DNA from: Luteolibacter sp. SL250
GTDB lineage: Bacteria; Verrucomicrobiota; Verrucomicrobiia; Verrucomicrobiales; Akkermansiaceae
Assembly: GCF_026625605.1 (NCBI RefSeq)
Contig: NZ_CP113054.1
Span: 62,001 to 126,000 of the forward strand
Direction: 5' to 3'
DNA length: 64,000 nt
Every line of letters starts with the position of its first letter. Positions within the stretch are counted from its first letter, which is position 1. A program made the translations under genes and the position numbers. The notes under the pieces were generated by a model. It was not told the DNA's origin. It saw only the letters and a list, made by a program, of their open reading frames with translations, and searched no databases. Below, piece by piece: positions 16,626 through 26,181 of this stretch.

Positions 16626-17567
16626 TCAGTCTTCGATGCGGGTGATGCGGTAGCCTTTCCTGGCCAGGTGGTCGCGGATGTTGTCCTTGCCGATGAAATG
16701 GCCGGAACCGGCCGCGAAGAAATGGACCTTTCCGCCTTCTTTTCCAAGGAATCCGCCGATGGTGGCGGCCATGCTCAGGTTGCGGTCTTCGAAGAGCTTC
16801 TTGATGAAACGCGTGCCGAGCTCCTTGTGCTCGCTCTCGGCGATGGATTGGTTCATCCGGTCGATCTCCTTCTCCAGCTTTCCATCATCCCCGGCGGCGT
16901 AGGCGCCGAGCATGACCTCGATGCCGTCGATGCCGTTCGCGCGGTCCTCCTTCATCTGGCGGAGCGATTCCCTGAGGATGATGATGTTCTCCTCTTCCTT
17001 GAACCCGCCCAGCAGCCCCATCTGCTCCTCGACGGTCTCAAGGGCGCGGACTTCCTTTCCTTCCTTGATGGCGCGCTCGGAGATGATCTGATCGACAGCC
17101 TTCGCGCCCTGGAGCTGATACTTCAGGAGAGGGAGGGCCATGGTGACCGCCCAGGTCTGCAACGGTTGGAACGGCGTGGCATCAAGCTGGGGGTTGATCA
17201 GTTTCAGCTCCGCATCCAGCTCGGCCGAGAGTTCCTTGCCGATGGATTCGGTGAGGGTCTTGCCGTCCTTGCGGAGCAACAGCGGCATCATCTTCAGTTG
17301 GCTGTCCGCATCCATCGGGATCTCCGTGTAGACCGCATCCGCGGAAACGAAGGCCTTCTCCGCCGCCGGATGGAGATTCGCGATGGCGGGCGTGGAAACG
17401 TGGATGGTCCCGAAGAGATACGAAGGCTTTTCCAGGCCGTTCCCTTCGATCTTCCAGAGCAGTGGTTTGGCCGGATGCCCTTTTTCCTCAATGGCGCGAA
17501 GCGGCTGTGACAGCAGTCCACCCGCAATGACGAGGGCGGCACGACAGATCCATGCAAAGCGTTTCAT
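16626..17567 (-). CDS. TraB/GumN (PF01963) family protein, secreted
   Basis: A 313-residue protein of the TraB/GumN/PrgY group, likely metal-dependent hydrolases related to Tiki proteases. ATG at 17567 (MKRFAWICRAALVIAGGLLS) gives a signal peptide; the open frame upstream is overlap with leuC. The family hallmark SYLFGTIHVS is near residue 50, and a second motif is the late KVHFFAAGSGHFIGKDN, with the GxGH seen in the family. Predicted periplasmic. It is wedged between leuC (38 bases) and leuD (14 bases), an unusual place; a link to leucine synthesis is not obvious and may be chance operon membership. Confidence 0.85.
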   Translation of the reverse strand: MKRFAWICRAALVIAGGLLSQPLRAIEEKGHPAKPLLWKIEGNGLEKPSYLFGTIHVSTPAIANLHPAAEKAFVSADAVYTEIPMDADSQLKMMPLLLRKDGKTLTESIGKELSAELDAELKLINPQLDATPFQPLQTWAVTMALPLLKYQLQGAKAVDQIISERAIKEGKEVRALETVEEQMGLLGGFKEEENIIILRESLRQMKEDRANGIDGIEVMLGAYAAGDDGKLEKEIDRMNQSIAESEHKELGTRFIKKLFEDRNLSMAATIGGFLGKEGGKVHFFAAGSGHFIGKDNIRDHLARKGYRITRIED

Positions 17568-17605
17568 AGGAATGGGGAAATCGGGCTTCCGGGACCGGGA
17601 AGGCG

Positions 17606-19036
<1,431 letters not shown>

Positions 19037-19120
19037 GATCAGCCGTGGTTCGCGGCGGGGCGGGAAAATGGCCAAGCCCGGGAAAAATGTCAAAGCCGCA
19101 TCTCACCCGGCCTTTCCCGA

Positions 19121-19270
19121 TCAGCCGCCGATGCCGATCCAGATCCCGCCGAGGATGGCCCCGAAGGCAGCCAGAACCCCTGCGGCGGCCGCCGCTCCGG
19201 GCCAGAATGACTTGCTGCGGCGGGAGCGCGCCTCACCCGAAAGCTGCCCACGGTGGACACGTCTTTTCAT
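19121..19270 (-). CDS. Small single-span membrane protein
   Basis: A 49-residue basic protein, MKRRVHRGQLSGEARSRRSK followed by one transmembrane helix at about residues 27-47 (GAAAAAGVLAAFGAILGGIW). No family recognised. ATG at 19270 is preferred because upstream residues read as non-protein. It lies 84 bases before leuC on the same strand and downstream of a good sigma-70-like promoter, so it could be an upstream small gene of the leu operon. Coding status is moderate: short, but with a clean hydrophobic helix and positive-inside N-terminus. Confidence 0.45.
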   Translation of the reverse strand: MKRRVHRGQLSGEARSRRSKSFWPGAAAAAGVLAAFGAILGGIWIGIGG

Positions 19271-19380
19271 GGGGGCCACGTGATAGTGACAAAGGCTGCC
19301 TTGATAGCGGAGGGGATTAGGCCGGCCCGGGCGAAGTCGCTGGGTTTGATTCATTCAGGGGGGTTGGGTTTCCAAATCGC

Positions 19381-19407
19381 ATAATGCACTCCATGCCAGT
19401 TCGTCAA
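19381..19407 (-). promoter_or_regulatory. Candidate sigma-70-type promoter of the leuC run
   Basis: On the minus strand TTGACG (19407-19402) is followed after 15 bases by CATTAT (19386-19381), a near-consensus -35 and a 4/6 -10, with alternative registers at spacing 16-17. It points towards the 49-residue gene and leuC. It overlaps the T-tract of the terminator for the upstream lipoprotein gene, so termination and re-initiation are packed together. Confidence 0.45.
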
Positions 19408-19446
19408 CAAAAAAGCGCCTCCCCCTGGAGCGGGGAAGACGCTTTG
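19404..19446 (-). terminator. Rho-independent terminator
   Basis: Inverted stem AAAGCG-c-CTCCCC / GGGGAAG-a-CGCTTT (19412-19445), followed on the minus strand by six T. It lies 30 bases after the stop of the 52-residue lipoprotein gene and ends that transcript. Confidence 0.8.
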
Positions 19447-19475
19447 GAAAAATTTTATTTCAGCAGGCCGGAAAA

Positions 19476-19634
19476 TTACTTCTCAGCGTGCACTTCCGAG
19501 ACGGTGGTCGTTTCAATCTCCTGGAACTGCGGAAGCGGGCGGAGAGGCGGAGCCTTTGGCTCGCTGGTGCAGCAGCACGATGCGGAAATGAGCGCGAAAG
19601 CGGTGACGGCGATGGCGGAGATGAAACGGATCAT
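19476..19634 (-). CDS. Tiny cysteine-rich lipoprotein 1
   Basis: A 52-residue protein read directly from the minus strand: signal MIRFISAIAVTAFALISASC with a lipobox (I-S-A-S-C) at Cys20 followed by two more cysteines, then a proline-rich tail (PKAPPLRPLPQFQ) ending VSEVHAEK. It has its own terminator 30 bases downstream. A similar 40-residue gene lies just upstream. In size and Cys-after-lipobox layout it recalls entericidin-type small lipoproteins, but no homology is claimed. Confidence 0.7.
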   Translation of the reverse strand: MIRFISAIAVTAFALISASCCCTSEPKAPPLRPLPQFQEIETTTVSEVHAEK

Positions 19635-19664
19635 GGAGAGGAGGTTGGAGTTTTTTTACAAGTG

Positions 19665-19696
19665 GCGGACCGGCTTTCACACGAAAACCGGCCCGC
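19665..19696. other. Hairpin between two tiny lipoprotein genes
   Basis: GCGGACCGG (19665-19673) pairs with CCGGCCCGC (19688-19696) with one mismatch. No T-run follows on the minus strand, so it may attenuate or stabilise rather than stop transcripts. Confidence 0.4.
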
Positions 19697-19707
19697 TTTC
19701 AAGAACA

Positions 19708-19830
19708 TTACTTCGCAGGAGCCTGATAGGTCGGCCGGGAAGGCTCAGGAGCGGCGGACGGGCAGCAGGAAGCGGCGAGCAGGGCTGCAGCGCTGGCACC
19801 GGCGATAAGGGCGAATTTGAGTGTTGTCAT
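19708..19830 (-). CDS. Tiny cysteine-rich lipoprotein 2
   Basis: A 40-residue protein: MTTLKFALIAGASAAALLAA then SCC, with a lipobox L-A-A-S-C at Cys22, and a short tail rich in proline ending YQAPAK. Same plan as the neighbouring 52-residue gene 73 bases downstream: signal, lipobox, double cysteine, P-rich tail. The remaining 200 bases up to the skp-like gene (19831-20031) hold no gene; they form the divergent promoter region. Confidence 0.65.
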   Translation of the reverse strand: MTTLKFALIAGASAAALLAASCCPSAAPEPSRPTYQAPAK

Positions 19831-20031
19831 ATTGGTTGGATGGGTTGCTGTTTTCGAAATCACCGGCCCACAAGTGACCAGTGATGATCAGGTTAGCGTT
19901 CGGTTAGGCTGCTGCAAGGGAAAAGAAAGCTGGTCCGGGCATGAAATGATGAGCGTTGACGGGGGGGGAGTTTCCGTCCAAGTTGCGTCCCCGACTCGCC
20001 ATTAGCCGAGGAACCAACAGCCATTCCCCAA

Positions 20032-20688
20032 ATGACCATCATCCGCCGTTTTCTCGCCGTCATCTCCGCGGCCGCCATGGTATCGTTCGCATCCGCCCAG
20101 GATGGGAAGCTCAAGATCGCCACGGTCGATATGCAGGAGCTTTTCAAGCAATACTACAAGACCAACGACGCGCAGAAGCAGATCAACGTCGAGCGCGCGC
20201 GGATCCAGAAGGACAACAACGAGCGTCTGGCCCGCATCCGCGAGCTGGAAGGCACGCTGGGCGGCCTGCGCAAGCAGCTCGAGGACCCGACGATCAACGA
20301 GTCCAAGAAGCAGCAGCTTTTCAAGGATTGGCAGATGCAGCAGCAGGAAGGCATCGCCCTGGACCGCGAACGCCGCGAGTTCCTGCAACGCCGCAACCAG
20401 GCCCTCAATGAGAAGATGGTGCAGCGCATGAAGGGCATCCTCGAGGAGATCCGCAAGCTGGTCGAAGAGCAGGCGAAGAAGGATGACTTCGACTATGTGT
20501 TCGACAAGTCCGGCCTCAGCACCTCCCAGGTTCCTTTCCTCCTCTACACCAAGGATGCCACGGACATCACCGCCGGCCTCCTCAAGGACCTGAACAAGGA
20601 CGCACCGGCCGAGTCCCTGCCGACTCCCGGCGAGCCTGCCCCAGAACTTCCGGAGACCACGCCCGCCCCGGCTCCTGCGGCTGAGTAA
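20032..20688 (+). CDS. skp: OmpH/Skp-family periplasmic chaperone
   Basis: A 218-residue protein with a signal peptide (residues 1-23, ending FASAQ) and the family start KIATVDMQELFKQYYKT. Residues about 45-150 form the long charged alpha-helical arms typical of Skp (RARIQKDNNERLARIRELEG and so on), then a small domain and a low-complexity acidic, proline-rich tail (PGEPAPELPETTPAPAPAAE). Skp carries unfolded outer-membrane proteins across the periplasm. It is followed after 32 bases by lpxD, the classical neighbour, which supports the call. Confidence 0.9.
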   Translation: MTIIRRFLAVISAAAMVSFASAQDGKLKIATVDMQELFKQYYKTNDAQKQINVERARIQKDNNERLARIRELEGTLGGLRKQLEDPTINESKKQQLFKDWQMQQQEGIALDRERREFLQRRNQALNEKMVQRMKGILEEIRKLVEEQAKKDDFDYVFDKSGLSTSQVPFLLYTKDATDITAGLLKDLNKDAPAESLPTPGEPAPELPETTPAPAPAAE

Positions 20689-20720
20689 CCCGTCCCGTTC
20701 CCCTACAATTCAAGAAACGG

Positions 20721-21755
20721 GTGGCAACAGCCCTCTCCCTTTCCGAGCTCGCCCAGTTGGTCGATGGCAACATCGTCCGGGGCGGGCTCGCTCCGTCTCT
20801 GGCTGGTGTGGCCGCGCTCGATGTGGCCGGACCGGGTGAAGCCAGCTTCTTCGGCAACGACAAATACCGGTCCCAGTTTCTGGAGACCCGCGCGGGCGCC
20901 GTCATCGCCGCCACCGGTGAAACCGGAGGCCCTGACACGTGCGCCCTCATCACGGTGGCGAATCCATCACTGGCCTTCGCCACGGTGGTGCGGCACTTCG
21001 CTGCGGCCGCCAAAACCCTGGAACCCGGCATCCACCCGCGCGCCGTGGTGGAACCCGGAGCCGTGCTGGATCCCACGAAGGTCCGCATCCACGCCGGAGC
21101 CGTGATCATGCCCGGCGCCCGGATCGGTGATGGCACCGAGGTGGGGCCGAACTCCGTCATCGGCGAGGAGGCGGTGATCGGTGCGGACTGCCGCATCATG
21201 GCCAACGTGACCGTGCGCGAACGCTGCGTCATCGGTGACCGCGTGATCCTCCAGCCGGGATGCGTGGTCGGATCTGATGGATACGGCTATGAATTTTCCG
21301 GCGGAAGACACGTGAAGATCGACCAGGTCGGCATTGTCGAGGTCGGCAACGACGTGGAGATCGGCGCGAACAGCACCATCGACCGCGCCCGCTTCGGCAA
21401 GACCGTGATCGGTGAAGGCACAAAGGTCGATAATCTCGTCATGATCGCCCACAACGTGGTGATCGGGAAACACTGCCTCGTCGTCAGCCAATCGGGCATC
21501 GCCGGCAGCGCGAAGCTGGAGGACTACGTGACAGTGGCCGCCCAGGCCGGAGTCGGCGGGCATGTCACTGTCGGCGCGAAGGCCATCCTGACCGCGCGGA
21601 CCGGCGTCACCGCCAGCATCCCCGGCGGGGCCACCTATGCGGGGAAACCCGCCCTTCCGGTCCGGGAAGAGATGAAGCAACAGGCACAGCTCAGGCGGCT
21701 GGTCCGGCTGATCGAGCGCGTCAAGGCACTGGAGCAGAAGCTGGGCGGAGAGTAA
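20721..21755 (+). CDS. lpxD: UDP-3-O-(3-hydroxyacyl)glucosamine N-acyltransferase
   Basis: A 344-residue lipid A enzyme that adds the second acyl chain to UDP-acylglucosamine. N-terminal uridine-binding domain (LSELAQLVDGNIVRGG, FFGNDKYRSQF), then left-handed beta-helix hexapeptide repeats from about residue 105 (VIMPGARIGDGTEVGPNSVI), with the catalytic-type histidine in MIAHNVVIG and a later GVGGHVTVG. C-terminal helix RLVRLIERVKALEQKL. Start is GTG at 20721; no ATG fits. Presence of this gene shows the organism makes lipid A. A paired inverted repeat follows the stop. Confidence 0.95.
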   Translation: MATALSLSELAQLVDGNIVRGGLAPSLAGVAALDVAGPGEASFFGNDKYRSQFLETRAGAVIAATGETGGPDTCALITVANPSLAFATVVRHFAAAAKTLEPGIHPRAVVEPGAVLDPTKVRIHAGAVIMPGARIGDGTEVGPNSVIGEEAVIGADCRIMANVTVRERCVIGDRVILQPGCVVGSDGYGYEFSGGRHVKIDQVGIVEVGNDVEIGANSTIDRARFGKTVIGEGTKVDNLVMIAHNVVIGKHCLVVSQSGIAGSAKLEDYVTVAAQAGVGGHVTVGAKAILTARTGVTASIPGGATYAGKPALPVREEMKQQAQLRRLVRLIERVKALEQKLGGE

Positions 21756-21765
21756 CGTATCCCAC

Positions 21766-21863
21766 GCGAATCTCGTGAGAGATCCGGCGGGGCGGACGTC
21801 ACCCGGCGGATGGCGCAGGTTCTTCACGGACTTCCCCGCAGCCGGAAGTCTCACGACTTCCGC
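21766..21863. repeat. REPIN-like paired inverted repeat, family 3
   Basis: Left arm GCGAATCTC-GTGA-GAGATCCGGC (from 21766) and right arm, read on the minus strand, GCGGAAGTC-GTGA-GACTTCCGGC (from 21863). Loop GTGA and flanks are kept while the stems differ in a compensating way (AATCTC/GAGAT against GGAAGTC/GACTTCC). It lies between convergent lpxD and the TolC-like gene and may end both transcripts. Confidence 0.7.
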
Positions 21864-21877
21864 CACAGAGCCACTGT

Positions 21878-23272
21878 TCACCATCCACCGCCGATGGCCT
21901 TCGCCAGGGAGACGGACAGCGCGAGGCGTTCCGCCCGCACGGAGTTGGAGCGCCGCTCCGCGTCCAGGCGGGTCCGTTCCGCATCCACCACATCCAGGAA
22001 GCTGACCAAACCGGCATCGAAGCGTTTCGAGGACAGGTCGAAGGTATTTTTAGCGGCGGCTGCGGCTTTGTCCTGTGCCTGCTGGCGCCCCACGATGATC
22101 GACGAGGCCTGCAGGGCGTTCTCCACCTCACGGATGGATTCCAGGACGATCTGGCGGTAGTCCGCGCTCGCAGCCTCATGGGCGGCGACGGCGGCATCCT
22201 TCCGGTCACGCAGGAATTTCTGCTGGGTGATGGGAATGTTGATGTTCGGCCCGATGGACCAGATCAGGCTGGAGGACTTGAAGAGCTGGCTGGCGGTGTT
22301 CGAGGAGAAACCACCGCTGCCACCGATGGTGAAGGACGGATAATAGGCGGCCATCGCCACGCCGATCTCCGCGTTCGCAGCCGCCACCCGGCGTTCCGCC
22401 GCACGGACGTCCGGCCGCTGGCGCAGGACCTCGGAGGGGACGGAAACGGGGATGGAGGGAGGGGACGGAAGGTCAAACCGCTCGGGGACGGAGGATCCGG
22501 TGGCGGAGGCACCCGCCAGCACGGCGAGGGCGTTCACCAGTTCGACACGATCCTGGTCGAGCTGGATCTTGTCCGCCTCCGCGGTGGCCACCTCGACTTC
22601 GGCCCGGGAGAGGTCGAGGCCACTGATGGCGCCGGCATCCCGCTGTTCCTTGAGCAGGCTGAAGGCCTTGCGGCGGAGCTCCACCGCCCGGGAAAGCAGC
22701 GCGCGGTCCGCGTCCACGGCCCGCAGGGCCCAATAGGTCTGCGCCACTTCGCTGGCGATGGTGAGCTTCAGCGCGTTGAAGCTTTCCTGCTGCGCGTCTG
22801 CGGAAGCATCCGCGGACTCCACCTGGCGGCGGACGGAACCCCAGACATCCAGCTCGTAGGAAAGGTCGGCTGGGACCGAGAAATTGTTCTGCACGGTGGA
22901 AATGCCCTGTGCGCGGGTCTTCGACCGGCTTGAGGAAGGATTCAGGTCGATGCTCGGGAAATACCTGCCGCGTGCCGCCGCACTCAGCGAGCGGGCCTGC
23001 CGCACGCGTGCGGAGGCTCCCGCGAGCTCCTGGTTGTTGCCCAGGGCGCGGTCCACCAGCGAGTTCAGGGTCCCGTCACCATACAATCTCCACCACGCGC
23101 GCGGGTTCGGAAGGGAGTCAGGAGACTGCTTCTTCCACTTCACCCCTCCGTTGGAAAAGGATGCGGGGAGTTTCATCTCCGGCGTTTCGTGATTGGGCCC
23201 CAGTGGCTTGCAAGCCGCGATCAGCATCACGGAGGACAGGGGCAGGACGGTGGCTAGAGATCTCGGGGACAT
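21878..23272 (-). CDS. Outer-membrane efflux channel, NodT/TolC-type lipoprotein
   Basis: A 464-residue RND-pump outer-membrane factor. ATG at 23272 gives a signal peptide with a lipobox (L-I-A-A-C, Cys21), typical of OprM/NodT. Two OEP repeats follow: the first includes NPRAWWRLYGDGTLNSLVDR and NQELAGASARVRQARS, the second from about residue 255 includes RPDVRAAERRVAAANAEIGV. The YELDVWG motif is characteristic. No pump or membrane-fusion gene is next to it, so its partner is unknown. Divergent from the secretin-like gene with about 180 bases of promoter region. Confidence 0.9.
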   Translation of the reverse strand: MSPRSLATVLPLSSVMLIAACKPLGPNHETPEMKLPASFSNGGVKWKKQSPDSLPNPRAWWRLYGDGTLNSLVDRALGNNQELAGASARVRQARSLSAAARGRYFPSIDLNPSSSRSKTRAQGISTVQNNFSVPADLSYELDVWGSVRRQVESADASADAQQESFNALKLTIASEVAQTYWALRAVDADRALLSRAVELRRKAFSLLKEQRDAGAISGLDLSRAEVEVATAEADKIQLDQDRVELVNALAVLAGASATGSSVPERFDLPSPPSIPVSVPSEVLRQRPDVRAAERRVAAANAEIGVAMAAYYPSFTIGGSGGFSSNTASQLFKSSSLIWSIGPNINIPITQQKFLRDRKDAAVAAHEAASADYRQIVLESIREVENALQASSIIVGRQQAQDKAAAAAKNTFDLSSKRFDAGLVSFLDVVDAERTRLDAERRSNSVRAERLALSVSLAKAIGGGW

Positions 23273-23450
23273 GGAAGTGGCGGAATTGAACCATCGTTTA
23301 AGAACCTCGCAAACGAAAGTTGCGGATTTTCCGAAATGAGACGATGAAATGTTGGGGAAATGTGCCCAAGCCGGGGTGGGAGGCGGCAATTTCAGGTTTG
23401 ATTCCCGGAAAATTCCAGCCATCTTCGGAAGAACCCTAAAACCCTGATAA

Positions 23451-24020
23451 ATGCGCTCGATCCTCATACTTTTCATCGGCGGGACATTGGCCGCTTCCGC
23501 CCAGAATCCCACCGCAGCCCAGCAGGCCCAACAGTTCTACCAGCAAGGTATCGCCCAGGAGCAGGCCGGCGATGTTGCAGGTGCCAGGACCGCCTATACC
23601 CAGGCCCTGCGGCTCAATCCGCATCTGGCGGACGCCCGCTTCCGCCTGGGGCAGTTGAAAATGGACCGCGGCCAGCTTGCCGCGAAAGCGCGGGAGAGGA
23701 AGTTCGGCAGCCTCATCATCCCCCAGATGAACATCGAGGGGGCGACCGTCTCCGAATCCCTGGAGGCACTCCGCGTCTCCATGGAAAAAGTGTCCAACGG
23801 GGAAGTGTCCCCGAACTTCGTCCTCAAGGACCCGGACAGGAAGCTCGACAAGACTTCCGTGACCTTCCAGCTCAAGTCCGTTCCCGCCAAGGCGATCCTC
23901 GACTACATCCTGTCCCAAGGCTATGCGAAGGCCATCTTCGACGAACATGCGGTGGTCATTGAACCCGTCTCGGGCCCCGGTTTGACATCCCCCGGGGATT
24001 CCGTTAACGGGAGCCGATGA
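23451..24020 (+). CDS. Secreted TPR protein with secretin-N-like domain
   Basis: A 189-residue protein. Signal peptide 1-17 (MRSILILFIGGTLAASAQ), a TPR unit at about 22-60 (FYQQGIAQEQAGDVAGARTA), then a domain beginning LIIPQMNIEGATVSESLEAL and ending VTFQLKSVPAKAILDYIL, resembling the STN/secretin N-terminal fold seen in type II secretion and TonB-receptor proteins. The pore-forming secretin domain is absent, so it is not itself a secretin. It overlaps the next gene by four bases and begins the run that leads into menH. Role unknown; binding of periplasmic partners is plausible. Confidence 0.72.
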   Translation: MRSILILFIGGTLAASAQNPTAAQQAQQFYQQGIAQEQAGDVAGARTAYTQALRLNPHLADARFRLGQLKMDRGQLAAKARERKFGSLIIPQMNIEGATVSESLEALRVSMEKVSNGEVSPNFVLKDPDRKLDKTSVTFQLKSVPAKAILDYILSQGYAKAIFDEHAVVIEPVSGPGLTSPGDSVNGSR

Positions 24021-24775
24021 ACCTGCCCTCCGGCGACGCTTGGTATTTCTCACGGGACGGCCAGCAAAGCGGTCCGCTCACCTATGCCGACCTGAAAGAA
24101 AAGGCCGACGAAGGCTTGCTGAAGCCGCGCACCGACCTCGTCTGGAAGGAAGGCATGAGCGACTGGGTCCAGATCGGGCAGATCGACGGCCTGTTCGAGC
24201 GCCGTGAAATGGCGCCTCCGCCACCGGAACCGGATGCCGCTTCCCTGGAGGCGGCCCTGACGGCAGGCGACTCCCAATACAGCCTTGGAAGCTTCGGTGG
24301 CTGCCGGCGGCGTTCCTTCATCTTCGTCCACCTCATCCTGCCCGCACTGGTGGTGTTCCTGCTCAGTGCGGTGAAGACCTCTTTTTCCGGAATGATCTCT
24401 CCCGACATCCTCGCAAAAGCTGAGATGGTCGGTCCTGTGGTGCTTCTCATCCTGATGGTCTATACCGGCATCCAGCGGTTCGCGAACCTTGGGATGAGCC
24501 GCTGGTGGTACCTCGCGCATTTCGTGCCGCTTCTCAGCTTCTGGACCGCCTACCGCAGCTTTGCCTGCCCGGAAGGCTATGCCGTCCACAAGCAGATGGA
24601 CGGCGCGGGAATCTTCCTGGCCATCCTCTACTGGCTGTGGCTGCTCTCGCTGGTCGCCATCGTGACGGTATTCATCGCCGTTCTCGCCGGAGCCGCAGGC
24701 AGCCCTGAGATCCAGCAGCATGTGAAAGAGTTCCTGGAACAACTCCAGGCCCAGACGCAAGCCGCCCCGAAATGA
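24017..24775 (+). CDS. GYF-2 domain membrane protein
   Basis: A 252-residue protein. The N-terminal 60 residues are a GYF_2 domain (WYFSRDGQQSGPLTYADLKE, then VWKEGMSDWVQIGQI), a small cytoplasmic peptide-binding fold common in Verrucomicrobia and Planctomycetes. After an acidic linker come about four hydrophobic segments (about 97-115, 133-153, 165-180 and 200-225), with a DUF805-like look (RFANLGMSRWWYLAHFVPLL). Overlaps both neighbours by four bases (ATGA), so it is translationally coupled to the STN-like gene and menH. Function unknown; probably not part of quinone synthesis. Confidence 0.75.
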   Translation: MNLPSGDAWYFSRDGQQSGPLTYADLKEKADEGLLKPRTDLVWKEGMSDWVQIGQIDGLFERREMAPPPPEPDAASLEAALTAGDSQYSLGSFGGCRRRSFIFVHLILPALVVFLLSAVKTSFSGMISPDILAKAEMVGPVVLLILMVYTGIQRFANLGMSRWWYLAHFVPLLSFWTAYRSFACPEGYAVHKQMDGAGIFLAILYWLWLLSLVAIVTVFIAVLAGAAGSPEIQQHVKEFLEQLQAQTQAAPK

Positions 24776-25551
24776 TCCGCTACTCCAAGGAAACGGACGA
24801 GCGCCGCGAGGCCGGCTCCCACGAATGTTGGTGCCTGCATGGTTCCGTGGGGGCGGCATCGGATTTCCGCGCGCTGGCGAAGGCGCTGGCCCAGGGCGGC
24901 ATCGGCTCGCGGGCCGTGGACCTGTGGCGGTTTCTGGAACCCGGCCCCCTCCCTATCGGCGAATCCGGGGCCACGCTGAACGAGGACGCGGAGGGTGAAA
25001 CCTTCCGCGGCACCGGGCGCTCCCTGTTGGGCTACTCCATGGGTGGCCGCCTGGCCCTCCATGCCCTGCTGGAGAAAGATCATCCCTGGCAGGCGGCGGT
25101 CATCGTTTCCGCCCATCCCGGCCTGGAAGATGAACTTGAGCGTTCCGCACGCAAGGCCGCCGACAGCACGTGGGCGGCGAAGGCATTCGCCGGGGACTGG
25201 AAGGACTTCACCAGCCAATGGAACGCGCAGCCAATGCTGGGCGGGGACATCCGCGAGCCGGAAGCCACCCAACGACTGGTCGCCCGCCGCAGGGAGATTT
25301 CCCGCAGCTTCCTCGACTGGTCGGTGGGGGCGCAGGAGCCACTGTGGGAACGCCTTTCCTCAATCTCCATCCCCGTGCTGTGGGTGGCGGGTGAGAGGGA
25401 TGGAAAATACACCGCCATCGCGGAGCGGGCCGCGGGTCTGACGCCCCGCGGCATTCTGGCCGTCGCACCGGAGGCCGGTCACCGCGTGCCGTGGGAAAAT
25501 CCGTCGTGGTTCGCAGACCGACTCTCACGTTTCCTGAAAACGGCCTCCTGA
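24772..25551 (+). CDS. menH: MenH-like alpha/beta hydrolase (SHCHC synthase)
   Basis: A 259-residue alpha/beta hydrolase. Catalytic triad is readable: Ser89 in LGYSMGGRLAL, Asp210 in GERDGKY and His237 in EAGHRVPWEN. GYSMGGRxAL is characteristic of MenH, which removes pyruvate from SEPHCHC to give SHCHC in menaquinone synthesis. The N-terminal WCLHGSVGAASDF supplies the oxyanion region. The call is strengthened by menB, menA, menC and menE downstream. MenF and MenD are not in the window. ATG overlaps the previous stop (ATGA). Confidence 0.83.
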   Translation: MIRYSKETDERREAGSHECWCLHGSVGAASDFRALAKALAQGGIGSRAVDLWRFLEPGPLPIGESGATLNEDAEGETFRGTGRSLLGYSMGGRLALHALLEKDHPWQAAVIVSAHPGLEDELERSARKAADSTWAAKAFAGDWKDFTSQWNAQPMLGGDIREPEATQRLVARRREISRSFLDWSVGAQEPLWERLSSISIPVLWVAGERDGKYTAIAERAAGLTPRGILAVAPEAGHRVPWENPSWFADRLSRFLKTAS

Positions 25552-25558
25552 TCCCTCC

Positions 25559-26140
25559 ATGTCCCGCCAGACCATCGAACGGCTCCAACAGGAAATCGCG
25601 GAACTGAAAAGCGAAGTCGCGTCCCTCAGGGAAGCCCTCGCCTTCCACCAGCGGCATTCCAGCACCCAAACCGCAAAGACGGGGGAGGAATTCCTCAGAA
25701 AGCTCCTCGGCGGGACGTTCACCCAACACAACGCCGGACACGACATCGAAGTCGGAAGCTGGCAGTTGGAGGTCAAGGCGTCCGACTGCTCCAGCATCGA
25801 CAACACCCGCCCGCTTTCCACCACCCGGTGGACCTGGCACCGGATCTTCGGTGTCGGCGGCAGAAAATCGCACAACCGGCTCATTCTCCTTGGAAAGCCT
25901 GATGTCAGGCACCGGCCGAAATACCGCGATCCGGGCTCTCCTTACGTCATCTTCGACATCCCCACCGACCAGGCGAGGATCCTGCTCGAACTGTCCAAGA
26001 CACCGTTCATCCAGATCACCACGAACCCGCTCGGCCAGAGGACCGAGAAAGGCCGGCTTTTCTGGACCTTCGAAACCACCCGCAAGGAACTCGTCGCCCG
26101 TTACGCCGCGCCCCGCCGTTCTTCCCGCCGGGGCAGCTAA
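25559..26140 (+). CDS. Uncharacterised protein with coiled coil and PD-(D/E)XK-nuclease-like core
   Basis: A 193-residue protein not matched to a named family. Residues 3-30 are a coiled coil ([20 protein letters not shown]). The core then reads [28 protein letters not shown]: Glu44 on a helix, Asp62, then Glu71-x-Lys73 on the next strand, which is the order and spacing of a PD-(D/E)XK nuclease. The rest has strands such as [10 protein letters not shown] and PYVIFDIPT. It lies seven bases after menH and 41 bases before menB. A nuclease is inference; a quinone role is not suggested by any motif. Confidence 0.6.
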   Translation: MSRQTIERLQQEIAELKSEVASLREALAFHQRHSSTQTAKTGEEFLRKLLGGTFTQHNAGHDIEVGSWQLEVKASDCSSIDNTRPLSTTRWTWHRIFGVGGRKSHNRLILLGKPDVRHRPKYRDPGSPYVIFDIPTDQARILLELSKTPFIQITTNPLGQRTEKGRLFWTFETTRKELVARYAAPRRSSRRGS

Positions 26141-26181
26141 GCATTGCGGCATCCCCATCTCTCACCCAGACTGCCGCCGTC

